A stretch of DNA of 64,000 nucleotides from Collybiopsis luxurians FD-317 M1. Taxonomy: Eukaryota; Basidiomycota; Agaricomycetes; Agaricales; Omphalotaceae. The position numbers and the translations under genes are program-made. Under the pieces are notes generated by a model that was not told where the DNA came from, ran no database searches, and saw only the letters and a list, made by a program, of their open reading frames with translations. Positions 47,370 to 57,231 of the stretch are shown here, piece by piece; position 1 is the first letter of the stretch; each line of letters begins with the position of its first letter. The stretch covers positions 124,001 to 188,000 of the forward strand of contig KN834834.1 of the NCBI GenBank assembly GCA_000827265.1, read 5' to 3'.

Positions 47370-47770
47370 AACTTGTAAGTTTTTGCTGATATCCACACTC
47401 TCATATCTTTGTCAATTTTCTTGCCAGCAGGTCCATCAGATGAATGGTTGCATGAGCTCCTGCATGATTATGCAAAGAATAACCTTTCATTCGAGGATCA
47501 AGTTCTATATCTTTGGAAAAGAGAAAAATTTAATATTTGGTATGTGTATTCAATTCAAGCACTATTCTGATTTCAAAGGGCCTGACCATACTAATTTATT
47601 TGTATTGCAGCTTAACAACACTTAAAAAAATTGAATCGAGACTTTGATGTCCCAACCATTTGGAAACCACCTTCTCTTCCAGCGGCCACCACATATGTTT
47701 CTAAGGCAGTTTCTGCTGATACAGCTGCTCAGAATGGTCCATCAACTATTCAGAAAATGATGTCATTGAA
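47370..47770 (+). pseudogene. N-terminal relic of an integrase-type transposon protein
   Basis: Spliced pieces read DEWLHELLHDYAKNNLSFED then QVLYLWKREKFNI, intron (GTATGTG...TTGCAG), LTTLKK, LNRDFDVPTIWKPPSLP and AQNGPSTIQKMMSLKD. One extra A in an A7 run (about 47623-47629) breaks the frame. I recall this pattern (LSFEDQ..LWE...KI..STLKKLNR.F.VP..RKPPSLP....I...V..D.AQ.NGP.TI) as the N-terminal helix-turn-helix part of basidiomycete proteins with an integrase core; the core is absent here. Confidence 0.45.
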
Positions 47771-47834
47771 GGATGTGAGCTGTTTTTCAACGATTTGCCC
47801 CATTCGCTTTCGAAGCTTACCTTCTGCTGTTTAG

Positions 47835-47875
47835 CTTGTGTCAATGAGAACAGAGGGCTTACCTGTGCTACATAA
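47835..47875 (+). pseudogene. SSP exon 2 relic
   Basis: A full 41-nt SSP last exon after a TTTAG acceptor reads ACVNENRGLTCAT then stop TAA. It is preceded not by SSP exon 1 but by the integrase-type relic, with GGATGTGAGC at about 47774 where an SSP donor (GGTGGTAAGC) would lie. The relic is chimeric by position. Confidence 0.65.
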
Positions 47876-49160
47876 GTAGCTCATTTTCCACACCGTTCTA
47901 ATGAACGATTAGCCCTGTGGTTGTCTAGTCTGTGACTCAGACTGTGAGTATAAGCTTTTGATGAGTCTGGATGCACAGGCTCAATTGTGGAATCTACAGT
48001 TCCTCTTCCTTTGATTGTCTATTATTGGTGATATATATGATATATTTATGCAATGAAAATTGTGTCTATGAATCCACTGATTTAAGCTTGATAGCTATTT
48101 GCCACCACAGAAGCATTGCTTGAGTTTTGCTCTTGATGATTGAATTGAACCTCGCATGTTTCGAGTGTGAGATTGAAATTTACTCAAATGGCTGCCCACC
48201 TGTGAAGTCCACAACAAAGGAGTCTAGTTTAAGATCATTGTTCGTCTTCAGCTTGGTCATCGTCTAAATTAATTCTAAGCCATCAGATCCCAGTAAATAT
48301 CACCATCACTTCAATCTTGTAGGATAAGCTGTTCTTCGATCTGATGCTTGATAAAACCACAAGTACAAGCCATCTTCCCGCTGCCGAGGTATGTGCTAAG
48401 ATCGGCAAGAACACTTCATTAGCTTCATTTGGGTACAAGGAATCCGTAAGTCTTGCAAATTCACATGTAAACTTCTCGATTTATATATGGCGATATTTCC
48501 AAATGTAATATGGTGTGGACAATATTGAAGGGGACCAACAAGAGGATCAGGATTGGAATTTTGTAATTGAAATGAATTGCAAAACATGAACTGGTCTGAG
48601 TCGAATGCCAGTCGGATCGGTCCGGCTCGGCGATTGAGCTCAACGTAGCAAACGTGTTACGGCCTTTGCTTTTCAAAGTGCAAATGACAGTTTGGACAAT
48701 AACAGCAAGCCCGTAGCCTGGTGACCAAGCCCGCTAAGAGATTGTTGGCTTAAGCCGACAACCTCTTGGAGGGGACTGCTTTAGGTTTAGCAAGTCCGAA
48801 CCAAAGTCAAATCTCAAGAGAGCACCCACTACTGTGCAGCAAAGGTGTGTACGATAGAAGACTAACGCCTTTCGATGCAGTTAAGTATCGATTACGGTAC
48901 GTGCATGTTTTCACGAACGCTTACTTAAATCAAGGTGAAGAGAATTGAATACAAATCTTCAAATTTACAAAACGAAGTACAATCATAAACGAGCCTTTCG
49001 GTTGAATATTTATATGTGACGACGTAACCAAAAATCTCTGACGCGTGGACTTGGGGGAAGACTATGGAAATTTTGCTATTGAAATAAATTATATGGAACG
49101 AGATTAAGAACCACCTAGGAATCAAAACAACCTAGCAGTCGTCGTCTTTATGGTTTAAGC
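47876..49160. other. Spacer, no gene seen
   Basis: No supported ORF. Some lines contain ATTGAGCTCAACG and CGGTCCGGCTCGG motifs without assignment. Confidence 0.4.
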
Positions 49161-49442
49161 TTAAGTGGTACAAGTGAGCCCGCCATTGCCGTTGACACAG
49201 GCTGTATTCAAACTTATCAGTATTGTTTATAAAGAACGAGATAGGTATCTCGAGGTGGAGACGAGACACCGACCTCCATTGATGACGTTCCCATCTTGAT
49301 AGAACGCGCAAGAATCCCCGAATTGGTGCTGGCAGTTGTTTGGACAACGACAAGCACTGTCAGGGTCAGGAGCAATTGCACCGACCCCAATGGCTGCGAC
49401 GACCAAAGCAGAGACGGCAGAGATGAGATTTAAAAATTTCAT
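49161..49442 (-). CDS. Small secreted six-cysteine protein, copy SSP-B
   Basis: Complement(join(49161..49201,49274..49442)), 69 residues. Signal peptide MKFLNLISAVSALVVAAIGV, mature CRCPNNCQHQFGDSC, last exon ACVNGNGGLTCTT. The final residues are CTT where the other copies have CAT, otherwise all six cysteines are in place. The intron is GTCGGT...TACAG, a weaker donor than in the other copies, but splicing gives exactly the family exon sizes (169 and 41 nt). The 5' flank (49443-50310) is shared with SSP-A and SSP-E. Unknown role; secreted. Confidence 0.8.
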
Positions 49443-50310
49443 AGTGTCTGATTCAAAGTGTGGTGGTAAGTTGTAAACCTGTTTCGACTGCGAGGTTTGG
49501 AAATCTGAGTCATATTTTTAGGGTCTTATATCTTTTTTCCGCTCGTATACGTTGACCAAATACTGAATTTCTATCTCCTCTCGCATTTTCCTGACGCTGG
49601 ACTGACGTCTAGGACTTAGTAGAAGTGGAGCATCCGCTGGAAAACAAGATAATTGGAAAGCAATAGATGCAGTAAGCGACTATCATTTTTACCGAAAAAA
49701 AAAAAAAAACACAATGTGTTTTCAGAATCTGTCCAGGTGGGGCGTTAATGAGGCAGTCCGTTGTTTCGAAACTGTGTAAGTATTTAGTATTAACGCCTCG
49801 ATTGCCAGCTCCCGTGGTGGATATGTAGGTATGTTCTACTCCCTCATACTGGACGTCTCAACCTTTCCGATTATGACAGCAGCCAGCTCAGCGAGGTTCG
49901 GAACGAGTCCCTTTTCGCAAGGTCTGTCTCACTGATACATTGTGAATTCGAAGATGACTACGCTCCACACGGATTGGCGTAGGGTACTTACTCAGTATCA
50001 CTGATTCTTGAACACCTCATACAGCCCTCTACTGTGGAGCAGGACACACCGCCGTCGACACCGAGTGTAGAGTAGGAACTGCCGCTCCAAATTAGAAGTG
50101 AAGAGAACTCGGGAAATGCGCAATGTCTTCAAAATCCAGCATAGATCCCAGTCAATTCGGTTTGCAATTTCGTTCCAATCACTCTGCCCAGGTGTACTTA
50201 AAGTGGCGAACTATCACAGCCTTCAAGCTCACGACTGCCGAGAAAAGGCTCTGCTTTCACTTTGGAGCTTGACTGAATATGAAATATCAGCTGGCTTAGG
50301 GCATTGACCA
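49443..50310. repeat. Duplicated 5' flank of SSP-B
   Basis: Same block as upstream of SSP-A and SSP-E: GGCGTTAATGAGGCAGTCC, TAGGTATGTTCTACTCCC, and GAATATGAAATATCAGCTG at the far end. No gene inside. Confidence 0.6.
49523..49537 (-). promoter_or_regulatory. TATA box of SSP-B
   Basis: The minus strand reads AAAAGATATAAGACC about 85-95 bp upstream of the ATG at 49442. Confidence 0.5.
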
Positions 50311-50868
50311 TTTCTAAATTTCTTTAAAGCACCGCCAAGCTGTCAGCCTTATTTTTTTTTTGGCGTTATGTAGACTTGATATATTCTTCAACTATTTGGA
50401 ACACAGGAAGTAGGTTGTAAACCTACTATGAATGAAAAGATTGAAGAGTACTGCATTTGCGCCGCTGGAAGAAATATACTAGTGGCTCTAATTGAAATAG
50501 TCCAAGCTGTGCTTATAGATTCAGACTTCAGCTAGCCGCGCCATATTGTGGCTTGGATGCTCTCAAGCGATGAAGTTTGAGATGTCTGCTTTGTGTGTTG
50601 CACATGGAGTTACCCGTGAATACATTCTCAAGTAGTGAACACAAAGCCGGTCGGCGATTCTTACCACTTACTCTCACTCGAAAATCTTGGGATTAAGAGA
50701 CAAACGACGTTGCTGCTCGCAAATAAATACAAGTATATATCTGATGTACAAGAGTCAAGCTCGCTCAAAACTTTACAAGGAAAATGAACATGCAGAGATG
50801 GGAAGACGAACAAGGACTCATTGATCACGCTAGTACGAGCGTCCGAAAGAATGAGGGTAATGGACTGC

Positions 50869-51100
50869 CTAAATAGCGCAAGCAATCTTCCATTTCCATT
50901 AACGCAAGCTGTAAGAGAACAAGGTGAGTTATTCAGCATTGACAATACAGACGTTTAGAGTATACTAACTTCCTGGTATCACTTCCCCATCTCGAAAGAG
51001 CTTGCATGGGTCGCCAACCTTGTGTGAGCGACAAGAAGTGCCGGGGTCAGGCACAGAAGTTTCCGATAGTAGCGACAGCGATGACAGCGAAGAATTTCAT
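50869..51100 (-). pseudogene. SSP copy C, inactivated
   Basis: Starts MKFFAVIAVATIGNFCA and then stops (TGA). Relative to SSP-D the exon 1 lost bases inside the signal peptide (frameshift) and 15-18 nt covering CPKNCS, so two cysteines are gone. The downstream pieces GDPCKLFRDGEVIPG and, after a GTTAGT...TTACAG intron, ACVNGNGRL are recognisable; exon 2 has a further 1-nt loss before a shifted stop at 50869. The promoter is intact and resembles that of SSP-D. Confidence 0.8.
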
Positions 51101-51171
51101 GGAAAAGGAAATTTGAAAAGTATGTATTGGATGTGGTAGATTCGAAGCTGCAGAACTGAGTATTCCAGAGG

Positions 51172-51180
51172 CTTATATAC
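51172..51180 (-). promoter_or_regulatory. TATA box of SSP pseudogene C
   Basis: The minus strand reads GTATATAAGC followed by CTCTGGAATACTCAGTTCT, nearly identical to SSP-D (TATATAAGCCTCTCGAATAC). It lies about 75-80 bp before the ATG. Confidence 0.55.
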
Positions 51181-52900
51181 ACTATTAAAAGCTTATAGTC
51201 TGTTGTTGTATATATTACGTCAAGGTGTACTGTATCCCAAATTTGGGATCCTCTTTTCCGCCGAGCGCATTTTCGGTGGCGTGGTTCTTCAAAAATTAAA
51301 ACGGGAGAGTTAATAGACTGTATTTACCTTCGAGCTCGATGCTGAATGATCTAGTTCTGATTGCAGTTCAAATCACCAAAGTTTTTTTAGGTCTTTGTGC
51401 TTCGAGAGGCAACTACAACTGAAGCTCGATCGCATTGAAGCATTCCTGTACAAAGTTGATACAAAAATCACCCCAAATGTGATTACAGGCGAGTCTCTGT
51501 CGCCATAGTAGGGCCTGCTTTTGCATCGCTTAACGGCATTCCATCTTCTATAATCATTGCTGCCGAAAATCAGTCAAGGGCCCTTCTGGCTTAATGAATC
51601 TTGCGTTTCAAAAATATATGTACAACTACAGCGGAAATCCATTACTTCGTATCCCTCCAACAATTCTAAGGCAAGTACAGTTAATACAGCCGCAGCTAAG
51701 CGAAAATAGCGAGTTAGCAATGACGACTTTTCTAAAGCTTAGATTTCTCAAAGCATGCACTTAATGAATAGCAGCTCCGTGTAAAAGCCCGAAGTGGTTT
51801 CACATATCGGTGCTGTATTTACTAAGAAAAATGGAATGAATCATGATCGATACCCGCCGTAGCCGTAAGTTAAAACTTTCTCGCTTCAGGAAGAAAATAT
51901 ATACAGATCGATACCCGCTGTAGCTGTAAGTTGATAGATGCTGGCTCGCTTCAGTGCACTTCACTCGAGGAAGTTCTTTCCTCAAATATTATGGCTGTCT
52001 CCATTTTTTACTCTTAGAAGTGAGGGACTAGACCATAGTCTAAACCTTGAAACTCATTTTCCTTTCTTTCCTTTCTTCTCTGTTTCATGTAACGAAATTT
52101 CCATCGACTATGGTAATTGTGATTGCGGAACGAACAATCCATTCCGGCAGATCTTAAACCTGTGACTTGGGAAGCAGAACAGATAACTTGCTGCTCATGG
52201 AGAAAGTAGAACTCAAATTGCACCGGAAGGTCATCCACAATCAACATCTATATTCTACTCCAGGACTGGCGAAATTTTTGCTTTATTTTCGGTTGAGATG
52301 TGGCACTGGAAAGTTTGAACATAGAATTGGACAAAGATCGACCGCAATAGAAACAATACGAACTTTAGTAGCCCATCATTTTTTTTTTTTTTGGAAATTA
52401 TCTTTAATCCATTGACTGAGTAAGAACATCTAGCCGAGGACGGTAAAAGATGTACAACAACGGGTCGAACAACTCACCTTATTCGTATAGTGTATAGAAG
52501 CAAGGAAGCATCAACGTAAGGCTACACTATCGCGATCTTCTCGTATCTTCCCAGAAATCTTCCCAGAAAATAAGTCACTGGTATCTAACACAATGTTTGA
52601 AGCAGGCTTGGATATTAATGAAAAGGCTACTATTGATTTGAGATATAACTTCTGCAAAGATTGAACCTCAAGCGAACCTAGGTCTTGAAATGGAGACAGA
52701 AATTCACCCGCAACCACTCTTGGAGCTGATGTTCTGATCCTAACTGCAGCTGTCTCCTAGCCCCAAACTAACCCCAATGACACTAATCTCGATCATCGAG
52801 GAACTCAGCCGAAAAGGAGGCGCCCCGCGGGAGAGAGAAAGATCTCGGATTCCGAAACGCAATGGACATAACATATCCATTACTAGATTATATGCTCTTC
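51181..52900. other. Spacer between divergent SSP-C and SSP-D
   Basis: No gene seen. A direct repeat with ATCGATACCCGC.GTAGC.GTAAG occurs at about 51847-51895 and 51907-51957. The region separates a divergently oriented SSP pair whose promoters are homologous. Confidence 0.5.
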
Positions 52901-52906
52901 AGATGG

Positions 52907-52914
52907 TATATAAG
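52907..52914 (+). promoter_or_regulatory. TATA box of SSP-D
   Basis: TATATAAG lies 87 bp before the ATG at 52994, in the context GGTATATAAGCCTCTCGAAT. Confidence 0.6.
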
Positions 52915-52993
52915 CCTCTCGAATACTCAGTTCTCCTCTAATTCACCACATCCGAAACCGCATATATTGTAAACTTGCTCAAATCTCCTCGCG

Positions 52994-53255
52994 ATGAAAT
53001 TCTTCGCTATCATCTCTATCACCGTTGCAGCTGTCATCGGAGTCGGTGCCATTGCGCCTGACGCCAACAGTGCTTGTCGCTGCCCGAAAAATTGCTCGCA
53101 CCATCTTGGGGACTCGTGCAAGTACTATGACAAAGGAAACGTCGTTGAAGGTGGTAAGCATTTTTGAACAACTATATTATTCGGTGCTTAGAGATTCACA
53201 TCGTCCTCTTACAGCTTGCGTTAATGGAAAGGGAGGATTGACCTGCGCCACATAA
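52994..53255 (+). CDS. Small secreted six-cysteine protein, copy SSP-D
   Basis: Join(52994..53153,53215..53255), 66 residues. Signal peptide MKFFAIISITVAAVIGVGAI (three residues shorter than A, B and E), then ANSACRCPKNCSHHLGDSCK, and last exon ACVNGKGGLTCAT. The intron is GTAAGC...TTACAG in phase 1. It is the most diverged intact copy and is more basic (several Lys and His). Its promoter groups it with the pseudogene SSP-C, which lies divergently 1.9 kb away. Six cysteines conserved; function unknown. Confidence 0.85.
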
Positions 53256-53749
53256 GCAGCTCATAATTATCCTCTTTCCTTCAGATGGTCATACCAGGCT
53301 ACCGTGTGTTCTTTTCATTTCGAACTTTCATCTGACTCACTCTCTAAATTTACCAGTTTTTCATTTCGCTGGTCCTCGTAGATAGGATGTGTCCTTATAT
53401 TTATTCGAAAACAGCGGTTTTACTTTTTGAATGAGTCGAGACCCAGACGGTATGAGTGAAAGAGACATCAATTTGCTTCAATTTACTCCCTGCACGACGA
53501 GATATGAAGTTTCAGGTCTGTTCTCAAGCGTTCTCAAACATAGCAAAAGAATAGTCGTAGTACCATATACGATCTAAAAGTAGGATTAACGACCAGTTCG
53601 CAGGGAAAGCTTCTTTCGTTTCGAGATTGAGGAAACGACGAAAGGTACCCACCAAACTATTCAAAATCAACGAGAATTTTCTTTAAGGTATCTCAGCCTC
53701 CATTGTCGTTGTGAGTAGTGAGTAAAGCCAGCTCCTAACTTCGTCAAGA
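53256..53749. other. SSP-D 3' flank, no gene seen
   Basis: Nothing recognised besides the likely 3' UTR of SSP-D. Confidence 0.4.
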
Positions 53750-54804
53750 GTGAACGAACCTTAAGTCGACACTTGAGACTAGGCAAATGAGTAACAAATA
53801 ACTCGCGATGTGCTGACCTTATCACAATGATAGTAGGAAGCTGCATTAATCAAGGCAGCGTGTACAAAACGTCAACCTTACCCATCTCAACGTGGCTAGT
53901 CATAATGTCAAGTATAAACCTCATTTGAAAGTAGCGAGCAGCACGGAGAAAGCAATGCTCACCTTCTGTCTATATTTTGAAAGAGAGAGTGGCGCTCTTT
54001 CTCAACTGATTTTTGACCTCGACAGTCATTCAGTCTAGCTCCAAATTGACTTCAGAGCTACGAAACATGCTCTGACGGTCGTGGACATGGTACATGAGCA
54101 ACATAATAATATAATTTTGAAGCAACCTTGTTACTTTGTAATACAGCTGAGGCCGGACGTACGACCGAGATCCCCTCTCGATATTGCACGCATTACGCGT
54201 AAACAAGTCTTCTCATTCCCAACTCGGAAAGGAGTCTCTATCCTTGGTGGCGGTGGTGCTCCACAGTCGAGCCATTTGAAGTATTCGAGAATCAATGATA
54301 AGTTCTTACCACCTATACAATCTGTGCTATAGTCGCGGAGCTTGGAACAGTGATTTGATTCGTTTCCTGCGTCTATCACCACAATTGAAAACATTAAGAT
54401 TGTCGGGTATGAGGGAGTACAACATACCTACATGTATGGCACAGGAGCGGGCAATCGAGGATTGATACTATCCACTTACACAGTTTTGAAACACTGAACT
54501 GCCTTATAACGCTCCACCTGGACAGATTCTGAAGAGGCCACTGCTTTTCGTCGGTAAGAAGAATGGTCAATTACTCCAGCCATTGCAATCCAACGTATCC
54601 TGCTTGAGTAGAGACTCCACATTTACTGAGTGCGCGACGTCAGCCCAAGGTAAGGAGAGCACATCGAGAATAAGGAATTCAGATTTCGGTCTGGGTGGGT
54701 CAGCGAAAAAGGTATAAAAGCACGTAGAAATGGGCACTAAAACTTCATCTCGAACCTCGAAGTCCAAACAGATTTACAACTCATACTCATATCAATCGAA
54801 CACC
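53750..54804. repeat. Duplicated 5' flank of SSP-E
   Basis: Inverted copy of 704-1740: TGACTGTCGAGGTC reads in complement near 54012-54030, GAGGGAGTACAACATACCTA at about 54410, and CGAGGATTGATACTATCC at about 54457. No gene inside; ORFs at 54081-54394 are not conserved in the other copies. Confidence 0.65.
54711..54720 (+). promoter_or_regulatory. TATA box of SSP-E
   Basis: GGTATAAAAG lies about 90 bp before the ATG at 54805, matching the position in SSP-A. Confidence 0.65.
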
Positions 54805-55073
54805 ATGAAGTTCTTCACTCTCATCTCTACCGTCTCTGCTTTGCTCGTCGCAGCAATCGGGGTCGGTGCTATTGCTCCTGACCCCGACAGTGCTTGTCGT
54901 TGCCCAAACAACTGCCAGCACCAGTTTGGCGACTCTTGTGCATTCTATCAAGACGGGAATGTTATCAACGGAGGTCAGTCTCTATCTCGGTCTCGAAGGG
55001 TCTATACAATTTACTTACATGCAAAATTGCAGCTTGTGTCAATGGAAACGGAGGCCTTACCTGTGCCACTTAA
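54805..55073 (+). CDS. Small secreted six-cysteine protein, copy SSP-E
   Basis: Join(54805..54973,55033..55073), 69 residues. Signal peptide MKFFTLISTVSALLVAAIGV, mature DPDSACRCPNNCQHQFGDSC, then AFYQDGNVIN and last exon ACVNGNGGLTCAT. The intron GTCAGT...TTGCAG is phase 1. It is the sister of SSP-A: coding, intron, 5' flank and 3' flank all match in inverted orientation about 54 kb away. An upstream in-frame ATG at 54730 is ignored because it would bury the signal peptide. Function unknown, secreted. Confidence 0.85.
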
Positions 55074-57180
55074 TTGGTTCAGCGAGAGGAGGTGGAATGA
55101 AAGGTGAGCCCTTTGCCAATAGATTTATAAAGTGTTTTGTGACGGCTGACAAGTCTCTTTCTGCTCCAGCCATGATCGATAATCATGTATAGGGAGGTCA
55201 AAGAAGTTGCCGTGTATAGTAACCGTAAATTGTAATCGAAAAATTTGATTCTTTTTCATGAAATTAGTATCGTTCTGGATAAGACTTCCTCCTTTAGTCG
55301 TCCGCGCACTAATGGGATTGCAAATCTCAGTGGGAAAACAATCAAATATTCAAGTCGGAACCAACAGCGCGAAGAGAGCAAATAAGGTGAAAGCTTGTAG
55401 AGAGTGGGTTAAGATTTCATGAAAATATACTGGTCGGAAACCGTCCTGGTTAGTGATGAGAAAGGATTAGCACCTAAGAGAGTTAGGCGAGAAGATCACC
55501 ATTACTAGATTGGGCCTCTTACCTCCCGTACTGTACCAGACAGAGAATTATGCCTTGACGGAAGAGACACAGGAGCAACCAATGAAAGGTCGGATCAAAT
55601 TTAGTAGAATAGTTCAAAATCCGGATGGGTGCTCCGCCGTACCAGGAAGTTCTTCGCGGAAGGTTCCTGCCCTTGCTAGTTGCGGAGCCAGAAGAGACAT
55701 CTGGCTCGGTCAATCAGATACTACGGATGAATACAAGGGAAAGCCGTTATACCTCAAGCGTATTTGAGGAACTGTTCGATCGTGAGGCAAAAACACCACG
55801 GTGTTGGCATACCTTCGAAATCGAGTCTTGTTAACAGACAACACTCTCCACACTAAGTTGGCTCTCTCCCTCTCAGAAACGAGACGCCTCCCATTTTCAA
55901 TAGGTTATCCTTTCTCAACTTTAGATAAGAGATTTGAAAAAAGTTCCAGCTCGATTTCTGTTTGTTCGTAAGAAGACGGGTTAGTAGATGAAACGCGGAA
56001 TAGATCTGTAGAATAACTACGGTATATACAAATGGTGAAGACATTCATCTTTGGGCGCTTCATTTCAAGATCATCAAGGATAGTGGAGCGTGAAGGCGAA
56101 ACAAATCTTCAAGGCGCTGACACGTCACTGCCTATCCGGTCCGGGATAAGCCCGGCTGCTCTCCTCCTTTGCCCATCACGCCTGCCTACTGTGCTCTCTA
56201 CAGAATCGATTTTGATTCAGAATGGGAATGATCAGGTCGCACAAGATGATATTAAGCCACCACAAAGGAAGAAGTTACTCCTGGTCTCGGTTTCTAGGTG
56301 CAATGTTTTGTTCATCACGCGGTGTTGAATGCTTTGGCCACCTTGAGACCTTCTTTCATAATATTCTCACCAGCGATCCTGGGGAATCCTCTCCCCCGCT
56401 CTTCACTCGGGACGACCATCTGGTGTTCCCCAGGATCCTCCGATCTGGAAACGGTATCGACGGCCGCAGTTGAACGCTTTTGACTAGTCGGATCACCGAA
56501 TCACTTCCGATTATCTTCGCTCTTTTACACCTTCAATTCACTTCAACTGGCCGCTCAAGGTACACAATTCTCCTTTCTTCCAGCGATAAAATAATCAGTT
56601 TAGACTAACCATGCCTTGGTATATGTATTTATATGAATCGACCATCTGCTGCCTTGTAACCCTGTAAGCTGTTGTGTGAGCCCTCGGTTCACAGTGTGCT
56701 CTCCAGTGTATGTACATTCAGCAGGATGATGTCATTCTGATCCCGGCTTCGATTTTACGCCGCGTCAACTTGTGGCTCAGTCGAAAGGACGAGGTCGCTG
56801 AACTAACCTGCTGCAAGGGCTGCATCCAAGTAACGTGCACAGCTGTCATACCAACAAGGGAATCCAGACAAGAACGTTTCAAGTGGAGAGAGAGAGCCGC
56901 CACCTGACTAATATTAATATGCTTGGGTGCCTTTATGGGGTCGTCATCTGTCCGAAGATTGAACGCATTACACACATTTCCCTCGAGTAGAATTCAAAGC
57001 CGCGATTGTGTTATGCCTAAACCCCTTTCTATAAACTTCTGTCCAGTCTGTGTAGGTAATTTGTATACAGTCTAGCCGCAACTATTTGGATTTATGGAGG
57101 TACTCCATGCAGGATACTGTATTGATTACAGGTGCGCTCGCTAGCGGACACTGACAAATACGCGCTACCAAAGCATAGAA
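55074..57180. other. SSP-E 3' flank and spacer, no gene claimed
   Basis: 55074-55430 matches the SSP 3' flank at 18203-18760. Small ORFs between 55510 and 56907 have no recognisable motif. From about 56940 the sequence is the 5' flank of the transporter duplication. Confidence 0.45.
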
Positions 57181-57231
57181 AGATATATATTAGAGTCGCA
57201 TCACATTTTTGTAAACGTCGTTCAGTTCGAG
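56940..57231 (+). promoter_or_regulatory. Duplicated promoter region of transporter T1
   Basis: Matches about 62590-62887 upstream of T2: ATCTGTCCGAA.ATTG, TGTGTAGGTAAT, ATTGATTACAGGTGCGCTC, GCGGACACTGACAAATA, then TATATATTA at 57184-57192 and GTCGCATCACAT. The conservation in the last 100 bp, including the TATA box, is higher than further upstream. Confidence 0.55.
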
